From positions 186,001 through 250,000 of the forward strand of contig JAUIRK010000475.1 of the NCBI GenBank assembly GCA_030549495.1: DNA of 64,000 bases, in the 5' to 3' direction. Position 1 is the first letter of the stretch; the number at the start of each line of letters is the position of its first letter. Positions 22,340 through 35,017 of this stretch are shown one piece after another. Source of the DNA: Nectonema munidae. Its lineage: Eukaryota > Nematomorpha > Nectonematoida > Nectonematidae. The notes under the pieces were generated by a model. That model saw only the letters and a program-made list of their open reading frames with translations, was not told the DNA's origin and made no database searches. A program made the position numbers and the translations under genes.

Positions 22340-22377
22340 ACCCCTAACGTAACCCTAACCCAAATCTAACCTAACCT
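22340..22377 (+). repeat. Short degenerate CCTAA/TTAGG-type array
   Basis: The stretch contains 'cccctaacgtaaccctaacc' and then 'ctaacctaacctt'. It is a few units of a CCTAA-like repeat, the complement of the common arthropod telomeric TTAGG. It is too short to be a telomere; at most it is an interstitial remnant. Confidence 0.45.
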
Positions 22378-22712
22378 TATATATAAGTTATGCTTATTTA
22401 AAATGTACATATAAGCGAGGATTATAGTTAGATAGTAAGACAAATCTTTATTAAAAAAGAATATTTCAAAATGATATTCCTCGTTTATATTTTGCAGTAT
22501 ATAATATGTCAGGCTTCAGCATCACCATTCTGTAAATGTACTTTAAACGGATTTCAAAACGATATACAATCTAGCATTTAATATATAACTTAAACAATAG
22601 GGATATAACTTTTTGTACTTTTTTTAAAATCAATAAGCCGCCAGCCTTATTCGATGAATCTTTTATTTGGAACATAAAAAAGACATTTTTATTGATTTTG
22701 GCGCCATAAAGT

Positions 22713-24793
22713 TCGCGCGCATTGCTATGTGTGAAAAATTTATTCTATGTGATCAATATTATATTATAGAATTTCAGGTTTTTTTTTCATTTATCAACAT
22801 GTAAAACTTTTTTTATGTTTTATTTTATCTAATTTAGACCATATTTTGATACCAATTGTGAATTTTGACTTAATTTGTTGTTTTTTCACATTTTAACCAC
22901 TTTCACATTTTAACACATTTTTTAGTCAATAAATTCTTTTCTTCGTGAATCAAAAAATGAATAATAAAAACTTGCCAAAAATATGCGCTCAAAAAGAAGG
23001 CCCGAAATTCCTCTGATAACAGCGAGTTTATTTGTGCAAAATGCCAACAAAAAAACAAGTTATCGGTCGTTATCTTGAATTGTTTGCAACGGAAAAAAGT
23101 AAAGATACCAGAATAAAGATGCCGTCAGAAGAATTGAGTAATTAATGGAAAACCTTTAATTTCCCAACCGTTTCACACCAGCAAGTGATGTCGAAAACAA
23201 AAAGTGTTGTTGATCTTTATGAAAAGTATAGAAAGAGAAAGTCAGACAAAATAGAAGAGGAGATGAATCATCTTTTAGACGTGACTAAAACTGATGGTAC
23301 ATGGCTTTCATCACAAGATAAAAAACTCTACGATACTCAAATTCAAACAGCCAGCAGAGTTAGATATGGAACCAGAAAAGAAGCTGACATCAAAACGATT
23401 GATCCTTCAAAGCGCAAATTCGTCGAAAGCACGTCAGCTCCGCAGTCAGTCGATTTGAGTAATGAAATACACAAAAATGATGACGAGACCTCTGATTGCT
23501 TTGATGGCGAAAGCGACGATGACTTTATACCAGTGAACGAAAAAACAAAAAGAAAGAATAGCTCAGCCGCATCTGCCGCCAAACTTGTGAGTAAATATTC
23601 TTTATCAACAAAAAAAGCAGCAAAAGTGTGTGAATCACTCAAGCTGGATGGAATTTAGATTCTCCAACTCAAGTGGGAGTTTGGAAACGAGTGATGAGAG
23701 ACGCAGCATGTGTCAGACAAAAATTGAAAGATCGTTTGCAGGTTGAAACATTCTGTCTTCATTTTGACGGAAAAATCATTTCCAAAACAGAGTACCAAGC
23801 TGTGCCTTCAAAAAAGCGATCAAAAAACATACTTTGCAATGCTTGTTTGCAAAAATCGCTCTTCCAAAGCAATTTTTGTAGAGATTGAATACTTGATGAA
23901 CGGCTTTAGTGCTTGGAAGAGTATGCAAATGATAATATGTGATTCCACGGCAGTGAATACTGGTAAAGAAAATGGAGTTGTAGTGAAGTTTCAGAAGGCC
24001 ATGATTGAGAAAGCTTTTCAAAAACCACAGTTTTGCTTGTCAACACCACGTACTAGATCTTGTTTTGAGACACATTATGGACTTTAATTTTGGTGGGTCA
24101 ACCAGAACCCCTCAATTGCCCTATGATTTTGTAAATGAAGTCGTTAACAATTATGAAATTTTGAAAGCTAATTATGAGTTCGATACTGAGTGTTTCTTGT
24201 ACGTGAACCATAGTTGGAAGGATGATTTTAGGTTTTTGTTTGATCTTTGTCAGGCGTTTAAGTTTTACAAGAAAACAAACAAATGGCCTAAAATAGAATG
24301 GAGAAATCTGCCACCTCTACACAATGCTAGATGGAATTCCAGAGCCTCTTATGCCTTAATTGCCTTTTTTTGATTCCCAACTTAAAAAATCAACTGAAAA
24401 AAATTTGTAATTTCATAACAAAAGACTGATCTCAGTTTTGGTTTCATAACCAAATGTATGATGAAACGACATATCAAAGCCTGCTAAACGTGATTCTTGC
24501 ACAAAACTGCCCCAAAGCCATATCAACTTTCGATAAATTTTTTAGTTCTGAAAGTTCCAAAATAAACATACCAAGAACAAACATCACAGCAGAAAGAGGT
24601 GTTAAAAATGCAAGAAAGTGTCAACAATTCCCGATCAAAAAAAAGTTTCTTGCTACTAATCATTTTTAATATCTTTTTATAGTTTTTATCTTACTTCTAT
24701 AAATAAATGATATTTTTGGGGCAATATTTAAACTTTTTTTAAAATTTTATTAAGTAAATCATATAATTTTAAGTTTTCAATCATTGCGCGCGA
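22713..24793 (+). mobile_element. hAT-layout DNA transposon of unassigned family, about 2.1 kb
   Basis: The left terminus 'tcgcgcgcattg' (22713-22724) and right terminus 'cattgcgcgcga' (24782-24793) are inverted copies with one mismatch. They stand out because CG-rich words are rare here. They bracket a single broken transposase on the plus strand. No clean target duplication is visible beside them, so the true ends may lie a few bases away. Confidence 0.65.
23041..24669 (+). pseudogene. Transposase-like protein, hAT-type motif order, broken
   Basis: The frame starts at MPTKKQVIGRYLELFATEKS and is interrupted by one TAA at 23143; the same frame resumes to 23658 with an acidic and Lys-rich linker. 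After frame changes near 23650 and 23820 it continues: TQVGVWKRVMRDAACVRQKL, LHFDGKIISKTEYQ (first Asp candidate), MIICDSTAVNTGKENGVVV (second Asp candidate), FACQHHVLDLVLRHI, and WRNLPPLHNARWNSRASYAL. The order Asp, C-D-x-A-x-N, C-x-x-H and R-W-N-S is that of hAT RNase H-like transposases. There is also a frame change near 24010. I recall related proteins in arthropods but cannot name the family. A later segment (24454-24669) contains CPKAISTFDKFFSSESSKIN. Confidence 0.7.
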
Positions 24794-27700
24794 GGTTTTT
24801 TGGATTGTTCAATGTAAATTTGGTATTTTTGAGCTTTAAACAATATTATTCATTGAAAAATAATACAGGATTAGAAAGTTAGAAAATGTTATACCCCTAA
24901 TAAACAACCTGCTTAGGGATCTATAATTTTTCAAATATATTTTTTTGGAATTTATAAATTTTCTCTTTCAAATTTGCTCCAAAATTCAAATAAATTTAAG
25001 GGTTTAGACTTTATAGAGTAATTTTTGATTAAAACTTTTGTAATATATATTTGATAATAATTCAAAAGTTGATACGCTGAATTCTGTCTTGTGATATATT
25101 TGCTTGAAAAATTTGAAAAATATTAGAAATTTCATTATCGGTAGCCTTAAAGAGATTCCAATTTTATGCAGGAGGAGAACATAAATTGAAAGTTAAGAAG
25201 AAAGGCATTTAAAACATTGTGCTGATTCACATACAATGTGCAAGATCTAAGTCAACAAGTAATCCCTTCTCTAAATTACAAAAAATGATGACAAATTTTT
25301 CAAAAGAAAGACTAACCGTGTAAGGTACAGTTTCCTTTTCAAAAACTTACATGGCCTACAACTAGAAAAAACGTTAAATATAAACACATAAAATTTGGTC
25401 GACACCCAATTAAAAATATTCTTATATAGAGCCATCTAAAAATATAGTGGATCCCTTAGCGGTCCACATGGATTTTGATCCATTTTGGCACAGATAAATG
25501 GTATACTTATATTGTAAAAATGTTTATAAGATAAACAATTAATTTGATGCCAATATTTTTGAAACCTTTTGAGTTTAGATGACATTAAAAAACACCTTTT
25601 TAAAAACCCTAAAATTCAAAATATTTGAAAAGATTTGGATGATGACATATTACCTTTAAAATTGTATCTTTATGCAATTTTTACTTTGAAAATTAAACTG
25701 AACATAAAATAAAACCATATACTATATCAAAACAAATGAATGAAGATATTTAACCATATCTGTTATTTTTCAAAAAAAAAATTTAATATTCAAAATATAT
25801 TAAATAATTAATATTTAAAAAATATAATTTGGATTTCAACAAAACGGGAGAATATCAAATAATATATTCTGAAATCGAATGTAAAATTTTTCAAAAACAA
25901 ATTTGATTTTGAAACATGTCAACATTAATAAATAAGAAATACGGAAAATTATTTTCAGATTTTTCATATATTAATTAGAAATATGTATGATATCCCAGAC
26001 GAATAAAAAGGATTTCTAGTTTTCATAATGGTCTCTCGTTTTACCAAGATGAGCACGCAGGTACTTTTTATGTCCTATTTTTATATACAAGTGTTAATAT
26101 TGTTATATATTTCCTCAATTATGATCTAGGAACATTTATAAACCAACAAATTTATCAGCCTGTGGTCAATGACTTTAAAAGGGCTTTCTAAATTCTTGGA
26201 AACCTGTTTGTAAAAGTTTTAACTCAAAAAAGTAACTAAAAAAATTGGTTTGTTGGATTCAATTATCTCTTGACATAGTGTGGAAGAAAATAGTTTGGTC
26301 TAAACTGGTTCCAATTACATCAGTCTAATAATTTTACTTTTGGGCTCACTCAAAAAATATTACAATCATGGGAACAGTAAGACCAAACAAAATTTTTAAG
26401 CCATATTTTATTAGACGCAAACATTTGAAAGGCTTGAAATTAAAGAGTTAACTTCTTTATACCTCACAAGCGTCTATCAAATTTTACATGCCTCTGAAAC
26501 AAGCCAGTAAATCATTTCTGAATATTTATAGATCTATAGAATATTTTCAAGAACACCTCAATTTATAATAAAAATGTCTTCAAACCTATAATTATAATAT
26601 TATTGCATGCTCAGTAAGACTTTGATTTGTAAACCTTTCAAGCAAAATATTTTAGCCAAATATAATTAAGACTAATTTTTGGAATCTCTTTATCTTTCCA
26701 GACCACTGATAAATGTGTCTGGAATAATGACATTTCTAGTGAAAAAAAAGAAGTGATAAACATTAATTCTTAATGTAACAAATATTGACTTAAAAAAATC
26801 AATCTGAAATTTTTTCATGGATGTACAAATATATTATTGATTAAATTTATTTCTATATGAAAATCACATCTGGATATAGTTACTGATTTTTATTTAAGAT
26901 TGTTTGGACTTAAAATTTTTTTTTGAAAGAAAGAAAAAACTTTTATTTTATATATCACATTTAACAATAAATATTTTTGAAAACAATGAAAATGACACAC
27001 ATACACTTTCAAGAGCAAGAGTTGGATATAAATAATGTTTATATGATTTCACAAAATCACACAAATTTGCAAGAAATGGAAAATTAAGGGGAATCAAAAA
27101 GAAAAGAAGTTAAGAATGTGTGACGGAATCAGTTAAAATCTCCTTCAAGTCCTTCATGTAGAGATACTTTTTTTTAGACAGGAATCGCAAAAAATCCTTT
27201 TTTTACACATTCATTTTAGAAAAATCTTGATGTAGATATGGAAATTCAAGGCTTTTAAAACTAAGAACATACATGCTGCTTCCAAAAGTCAAAACATAGA
27301 AGAAAATAAGAAATATCCTGAAGGGGTTCATTAAGGAAGGTTATACGAGCCGTTTTCCAAAGGCTTAACTTCTTAAAAAGTGAAATTTTATATTTCGAAA
27401 GAGAGAGAGAAAAATGAAATCAAATTAAAAAAAATTTTTATAATAAAAATATTATAAATTTAAAAAAAATAATAATTAGTTATCATACAAAACATTAAAA
27501 TCGATATATATTATAAAAGTTAATGAAAAAATTTAGAAGATATAAAGTAATAAATTCGAAATTAAAAAAAAACTATAACCAATTTAGATGAGTTTACAAA
27601 AAATCTTAAATATTTTTATTAAAATTAATTGTTGGAATATTAAAATTTGATTTAATTCCTAATCATTTAAATTTTAATTATAAATCTTTTATCCATAAAT

Positions 27701-28190
27701 AAACCCAAGTTTCGAAATTTATGTATCTTTACAAATTTAATGATATTTTTATGTAAAAATTTTTTTAAAAACAATTTAACAAGAATTAAAAATTGGTACT
27801 TAAGATTTCAATTTACTAATCAGGGTAGTAAAAAGTAAGATATTAGTTAAACTACTAATCACCTTAGTAAAAAGTAACAAATGAAGCATAAAATAATGTT
27901 ACTAAATTTGAGTTTGACTTTTCTATGTGTGTTAATAATGGTAACTAAAATTATTTCTCTCTGTACTTACAAAGCTATAGCTATAAATATTAAAACAATA
28001 TGACTGAAGTAAAACAAAATCATATTTTCGAAGTAACGCTCAAGATATTTTTCCGTATTCAGATAAACTTTTAGAACACATACCTTGAATTTTCTCTTTA
28101 TCATGTACTAATCTTCATTTTCTTCCTATTTCTAAATCAAATAAAATATGCGGTTATTTCTTGAAACAAAATTTATGGCTTAAAATTTTT
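24794..28190. other. AT-rich sequence, no gene seen
   Basis: No coding frame, RNA gene or element end except the dispersed repeat at 25390-25488. Short simple A and T runs are common. Confidence 0.5.
25390..25488 (+). repeat. Dispersed 90-bp repeat, copy 2
   Basis: Partner of 18599-18688, same orientation. It lacks the 'gagaaacacttg' terminus that follows copy 1, so it is a truncated or different member of the same element. Confidence 0.8.
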
Positions 28191-28559
28191 TGTTTTGAAA
28201 CAGATGATTAGTCTTCAAAAAATCCTGATCTCCTTTTTTCCTTTTGATCATTCCTCTATGAACATCTTAAAGATTGTCTTCCACTTAACGCCAATTTTAA
28301 CATTATTTACTGCAATATCAAAAATTTTGAACGGAGTTACATTTAACAAATTACCCAACACATAAAAAAAAGCCATTCTTCTACACTCATCTTAATGAGC
28401 TTTCAGAAAAATCTCTCTTCAAATTACTGAATATGATGCTATCATAAATTTTCTATACAAGATTAATTTTTAAAATTATGTTTATATTGTGTTCTACAAA
28501 TTCTACAAAGCTTTTATTAGTATATTAACCATGTTCTCGTCTTTCATAAACTCAGTTAA

Positions 28560-28960
28560 CTCAACTTGAATTCCAACAGTCTTTCCCTGTTAAATCTAGT
28601 CCGACGTATACGCTTTTTCATCTCCGATCGTATTAAATATCTGTTTACTTTAAAACTCTACAATTAGTCATTTTCTGTTTAACGATTTTCATTTTTCATA
28701 AATACCCCCACAGCACTTTACTTTTATATGCCGAAGACATCTATTTAGTCTGATTTTATGAATTCCTAGAAAAATTCACTATAACAAAATTAACTATACT
28801 TCTGAAAGACTAAAACAATGGTGAACCGCCAACAACATGATTCTCAACTTTTCAACAACTACCCCCACATTCTTCTCACCACAAGCGAACAAAAACCCAG
28901 CAAATTCTCATAATTTCAATAACACAAAAACAGATTTCACAAGTTTTTAGTGAAATCAAA
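28560..28960 (+). mobile_element. Decayed non-LTR reverse transcriptase fragment
   Basis: The plus strand reads FQQSFPVKSSPTYTLFHLRS, which resembles the QGVPQGSVLSPTLF motif B of LINE reverse transcriptase. About 120 bases further LLYAEDIYLV resembles the catalytic YADD box with one Asp replaced by Glu. It continues YTSERLKQW and TANNMILNFS, typical of the region after the box. Frames break several times. Jockey/CR1-like by feel only. Confidence 0.45.
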
Positions 28961-31932
28961 AGTTAAGCTCGTTATTGTAAAAACAATGAACTTTCATAAA
29001 GCGTTACTGGTGAAGAGGCATTTTAAGTCATTTTAATCATGCCATAATGATTTAATTTCCACTCCTTAGCAATAAAGATTCCATAAAATTTGAGAAACTA
29101 GCAAAAAACAACTCAAAATATATATCAAAGAAAAGAGCTCACAACAACTCAAATGCATCAATTTATCGTCCTTTTTCCGAGCATAAAATTAAGACACAAA
29201 TTTCTCCCTCCAACATTTAATGCGCTTGATTATACGCGCTCAACCTCTCTGATCTAAAATTAAACACATTTTCAAATATTGCTCATACTAGAGCCAGAAA
29301 TCGGAAGCTAAAAATGTTTTTTTATTCTACCTCATTTCTTATTTCAAGTCGTTTATAAAATCCTTAATTAAGGCGCCTCAAATTTAACCAAAGTTCAAGA
29401 AAGATTTGTTTTTTTATTTTCTCATTAATCCTTCGCAAAAGAACCATATGCTGCTTATGTTTATGTATATACCTTCCATACCATTTAATTTTATTTTTCC
29501 CTTTTTTAGTAAAAAGTGACTTCTTGCTATAAAAACAGATGAAAGACAGACAGACAGTTGACAGACACACACACACGTACAAACTTTTTCTATATTTTTA
29601 AATGTTTTTTGAGTAGCATTTATTGTAAATAAATTTATATATATATATACTGGCTTAATGTTTAAACTTTTAGAGTTATCTGTGACCCATATGTTTGACG
29701 TTTGGATCATTAAAAATGATGATTTTTCTATGGCACAGCTAAAATTAGTAAAAAAAAGTATGAGAAATTAACGCATGTTTAAAAATGCAGGACAAAAATG
29801 ACGAAAATGAAGAGCCGGAAAAAGAGATATATGAGAAGGTTAATTCGAAGTAATGAATTCCCTATAATTTAAGTTTTTACAATTTGGAAAATTTCAAAGT
29901 TTAGAATTTTATATTGCGCAAATATAAATAAGAATTTGTATATTAATTGAAAATTTTTCCTATACATTTTAAATAAACTATGAATTAAGCTAAATAATAA
30001 ATGTTAGGCCAAAACTCATTGTTTCGATTTGAGTAATTTTGGTTCAAAATATTCATAGATTAGGAAATCTAAAAGATTCTTACAAACGATACAAATTAGC
30101 TCACACAAACGTAAAGGAATGTTAAGTTAGAGGCTTTTCTAAAATAACAAACAAACAAATCAATGAGGAATCCATGCGTGTATTAAGGATATACATATAC
30201 AAAAAGCGTATGATTCGATTTTGGGCAAAGAGTAACTTTTTCATTTCACTATAAAAATTAGAATCTTAATCTACTTACTAATTTGTCTCAATTCATTGAA
30301 ATCAAAATGCGAAAAATCGTATCCTAAATACGCAAGAGTTGATATGGCGCGTAAAATGCAAATTAATAACGTTTTAGCGAATTTCATTGATTAATTATTA
30401 GTGAAATATTTTAATGCTATTCACAAATATATGGTAAATGAAACCGACAATGATATTTGTATATTGTTTACATTGCAAAATTTATAGTGCTTCGATCAAT
30501 TCTCAATCAAGATTAAGTTTATCTGTTACTTGAGAAAATCAAAACGAAGCTGAATAAAATGAAAAAGTAATTATTCAAAAATACTAATGTGTATTTATAA
30601 AAGGGTAGAGACATTTTATATGAGGTTCTGTTTTTTCAAAATTGGAGGAGATGAACTGGTTAAAAATAGGTGGAAGCAAAGAGTAAACGTATTTGTAGAG
30701 TGTAAGAGCGGCTTTATGACATCAAATTTCAAAATGGAGTTATTAAGAAAGAGATTTATACAGTGTGGAGCAAAGTTGAGATTGAAGATATCTCTCAAAC
30801 CTATTTTTTGAACAAAAAATAAAGTTGTCTTTTGTGTGATTCTAATTAAAAAAAACTGTCATTGAAATGAGACAGGAAAAGTCTTTTGTAAAGTGTAAGC
30901 GTTGTTTTCATGAGCAAAAATTGTTTATGATGTTTCAGTGTATCACTGATATATGCTAGTTTATCAGAAATTTGTGATATGGGATCAGATCAAGTTAGAT
31001 TTTTCATTGGACCCGAAAAATTTAATTTGAAAACTTTTTAAGAACATCTTTTTAAAAAGTTGCATAAAAAAGAGTTATCTAGACTGAACGAAAAAGCCAA
31101 ATTAGATTTTATAGAAATAATAACCAGTCCAACAGACCAATTTTTAATCTAATTAATCTTTGCTTTCTTTTAATATATCTGCAAAAACATTTTGCGTGAT
31201 GGTAGAATTGAAAGCTACCATTTCGCACAGATATGTGGTTTTGCACTGTTTTTAAATCAGAAAGTGACACTTCAAAAAATTATCACGACAACTACTTTTT
31301 GAGTTCTTGAATATAGCTTAATCAAATATAAAAATAATAAAGGAACCTTTTGAACAATAAAAAATGAAAAAAGTTGAAAAAGCCTTTCAAATAAAACAAA
31401 TAGAAATCGATATTATTGTTTATTACAACAAAAAAATTATAAAACGCTACTTCATTTCAGGAATTATTTTCAATAATTAAAAAATTTATTTTATAATTTG
31501 ATCTCCTCTAAAAATCAAACTTTTTCCTCAAGTCACTCGAGTATATTTTTTCCTGATTTCGGTTAGAGAAAAAGAAAAATCCTTCTCTTCAAGGATACTC
31601 TAATTTGCACTCAAGATCACTGGACAAATATGACACTACTATAGGTTCCATTTATACTTTTATACAAAAAATTAAATTTACATTGGAATTAATTACTTTG
31701 CAAGTAAATTTACTATTCCTATGATCATTTTAAATAGTTTTTCAAACTCAGCGAAAAAAATATCGTTCTTATTTCATCAAATTTCCATTTCTTCCACGTG
31801 TGATATAATTTATTTCTCATTTAAAATAAATTCCAAAGCTCATCATAAGCCCATGCTTCTTTTTTCTTTTTATACGAGCGTTTCGATGAACCAGTGACCT
31901 TGAAAGATTTTTAAAAATTACGAGTTTAGAGT
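28961..31932. other. No confident gene; microsatellite and one short frame
   Basis: A CA-type microsatellite lies at about 29558-29577, preceded by 'agacagacagacag' words, and a TA run at about 29633-29650. A 74-codon frame at 30587-30811 starts with a real ATG (MCIYKRVETFYMRF), but the opposite strand is open too and I recognise no product. Confidence 0.35.
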
Positions 31933-32470
31933 TTATTGGTCTGCTGATGAAGGGATGTTTTTCAAGTTCAAGGGGTTTTGTTTTCCAATCATAACTGGCA
32001 ATAAGATTAAAAAGTTTAGTGTCATCAAAAAAATCATTTTCTTAATTTTAGAGAAAGATGTATGCCTTAAGTTTAAGAATACCCAATTAGGAAAATGATA
32101 GGTGATAAAAGTGTTCAACACATAACGTGTATTCTCAAGCTGATTTTTAGGAATAAGTATGTTGTGAATGAGGCTGTACCTATCAAAATGTGTTGGAGTG
32201 GATATTGCAAAACGAAATGAGTTAGAGAGAAAGAGTATGAGAAATCTAGCAACAGAAGTTCCATTTTTAGCATTTAAGAGATTAAAATTAAAGTCTGCAA
32301 AGAAAATATAAGAACTGCTAGACATCTTGCTTAAATAATATTCGGAGTGTTGAGTAAAAGACTCTATTTTATCGGAATCATTAGAAGGAAGACGGTAGAA
32401 TGTATGTAAGTTTATATGTAGATGGTATACCGCGCTATCTTCTAAAGATCCCGAACTAACGATGTTCTAT
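31933..32470 (-). mobile_element. LINE endonuclease fragment
   Basis: The minus strand reads FYRLPSNDSDKIESFTQHSE, then SSSSYIFFADFNFNLLNAKN, then FLILFLSNSFRFAISTPTHF and YSLIHNIL. This follows the AP-endonuclease of Jockey/CR1-type LINEs: Y.PP, GDFN (here ADFN), SNSF and PTR...S.LIDHI. The His of the last motif and the usual Gly before DFN are altered. No reverse transcriptase follows at a fitting distance. Confidence 0.7.
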
Positions 32471-33364
32471 GAGACCGAATTATAGATAAAAACAGAGGTC
32501 ACTCTGTTTCGAAATAAGTCTAGTAGAGGATACAAATGTCTTTAGAGGGCAGGAAAATGCTAAGATTATCAAATTTGCTCAACTATGTCTTTTGTAAGCA
32601 TATTGCAAGAATGGGATTTTTGACTAGAGAATTAAAATCCTGATAAGCTATTCTTATTCCAAAAATTTAGCTTTTAATGATTGAACTTCGAGAATAATTA
32701 AATTTGTTTTATTTACTTCGCTAATGCAGGAAAGCTAGGCAGGAGAAGTTACTAAATTTTAAACTAATAGTATTGTCGAATAAATCACATATTCGTTTTT
32801 GAAAAGAAACATCCATTATCATATACTGGCTGATTCTTAACAAAATTAGGCTCTTTTTTAAATAAACTTACATTTTCTAGTCAAGGCAAAATGCTTAATT
32901 TCAGTTCATTCAGCTTTAACACCACAGCCAAAAATACATTACAAGTATTTTCAATGTAGTCCCGCAGCAGGATATAGAAACACTTACATTCTTACAATTA
33001 GATGCAACCACTAGAAGAAAAGTTTGTACGAAAAATAGGGCAATACTTTACAGTGATGGAAGCTAAAAATAGTCTAAGATTGGACAATTTAATATCTTTC
33101 AAAAAAGAAGGTGCTTCCGTTAAGATAACGATTTCTAGGTAGAGAAAATTACTAAGCCATTTTTAAATGAAGCCAGTACTAATATGGAAAATCAATTTCA
33201 TTTTATTAATGGATGCCATTTCTCTTGCTTTATCTGAAGATCTCTTATAAGGAAAGTTTAAAGCGATCGAATCTTTCAAATTTTCAAATTTCTTAATTCA
33301 AACAATGTATAAATTCTTATCATAGTTTTTGAGAATAAAGCTTCAAAAAAGTATGTTGTGTGGC
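32471..33364. other. AT-rich sequence, no gene seen
   Basis: No recognisable coding or RNA features. It may include further decayed 5' sequence of the LINE fragment on the minus strand. Confidence 0.4.
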
Positions 33365-33787
33365 TTAAATTTTTTTTGAAAATACTTGAAAGTGCAAAGG
33401 CTTTTTATCAGTTAATTTATGAGTACCATTCTTTTCAATTAGTTTGCATTTCTTTGCCAGGACTTCAAATTTAGATTTTATTTCCTTTAAAGTTTGTGAA
33501 ATTTTTAAGAACTGTCTTTGGGGTCTATTTAAAATGCTACAGACAGACGCAGAATTTACCTTATATATACTGAAATAAATTAAAACTTTAAATAAATAAA
33601 GATTTAAATTTAAACTACCTAATGCTTCATTAAAACGTTCATTCAAACGTTGGAAAGTGTAGAAAAATATATGGCTTAGTAAATTGATTATGTTTTTACA
33701 ATTTGAAAATTGGCAAATATTTCTTTCTATGAAGGCCAGGGAGATATTTTTATAAATTTTTACTTCTTGAAAAAATAAAAATAACAT
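33365..33787 (-). CDS. Unidentified open frame of 140 codons
   Basis: The minus strand is open for 140 codons, containing FIERNICQFSNCKNIINLL, FQRLNERFNEALG and a Lys-rich helical C-terminal half (FLKISQTLKEIKSKFEVLAK). There is an acceptor-like 'attttttcaag' just inside the 5' end, so this could be an exon of a longer gene. A tempting 49-bp intron in the middle would break the frame, so I keep the frame whole. I recognise no family, and it could be a chance frame or element debris. Confidence 0.35.
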   Translation of the reverse strand: MLFLFFQEVKIYKNISLAFIERNICQFSNCKNIINLLSHIFFYTFQRLNERFNEALGSLNLNLYLFKVLIYFSIYKVNSASVCSILNRPQRQFLKISQTLKEIKSKFEVLAKKCKLIEKNGTHKLTDKKPLHFQVFSKKI

Positions 33788-35017
33788 TTATTACAAAAAT
33801 GATACAAAAATTGATAAAAGTTAATAGTATTCTTATTCATCAAATAAAAAAGAAGTATATACATATTTTTATAAATTATTTTTATTTCATTGAAACTTAA
33901 GATCGAAATTTTTTTTTAGATTTTAAGAGCAAGTTGTTTGATGGAGAAGATAAAATCTTTTTCTAATTTTCGCAATTTGAAAATGGAAAATAAAATTTAC
34001 AAACAAATTTGAGTATAATTTTAAAAACACCAGAAAGAAGTTCCATGGAATAGAAAAGTTTTTTCTCTTTAGCAATAATTGTAACGTTGTTATCACAATT
34101 TTAATGTTGTTATTTTATTTTCATTTATAAAAAAGATTTATAAAGTAATTGAAATTTACTGCAATTATTTTATGTATATAACCGTTTATAGTTAAGTTTT
34201 ATTATTCATTGAATTTATTTTGTTGAATTTAACATAAACGTATAGTTAAGACCTTCTGAATAGTTAGTGACTGTGGGAATTTTGTTTTCTTCAGTTAATT
34301 TCATTTGATATATCAATTTTCAATAATTTTGTTTTCATTCTACATCAGGGTAATATTTGTCCGATGTTTTACGAAATGGGTACGAAATTATAATGGTCCT
34401 ACTCTGCAAGAAAATAAATGTCAAATTTTTACTCTTACAACTAAAATAAATATGCCAAAAATGGTTAGTTAGCTGGCACTAATTTTGACTCAAATCACTT
34501 AATGGAATCATTTTACCAGATAGAGAAATCACATAACAGATTTTCGTTTTTCCAAATTTCGTTTCGTATCTTGTCCAATTTTTTGATTTAGTAATGTTCA
34601 TTCTTAAAAAAACTGTTCGGATATGCTTAAACAGTTTTGCTGAGTCGGTAGGAAACTAACCAAATACAAATACTTATAAAATTCGCTTCATACTCCGACT
34701 CCTATCCCGATAAAATCTCCGATTCCCTCCATAGCCTTAGCATAAAATATCAAGCAGAGAACATTTTTGTACAAAATATGTGAATTGTAGCTTTTTATTC
34801 AATTCATTTTGTTAAATTTTTGAAAAGCCACATGTATGATGAGCGATGGATGACATAATCAAACTTAAAATGAGATTTAACTCTTCTCAAAATAATTTTT
34901 TGTAGCATCCAGAGAAATTTAGAGAAGGTATATCATATTGTTCATGTTTTTAGTTTTATTGACTAGTTTTCCATGTTTTGGGATTTGTCTAATACATAGA
35001 ATTTTGGAATTATTTCA
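33788..35017. other. AT-rich sequence, no gene seen
   Basis: No coding, RNA or repeat signal that I can support. Confidence 0.5.

Noticed and set aside
33600-33670. A 49-bp intron inside the 140-codon frame at 33365-33787
   Set aside because: Donor and acceptor look fair, but removing it breaks the reading frame on both candidate phases.
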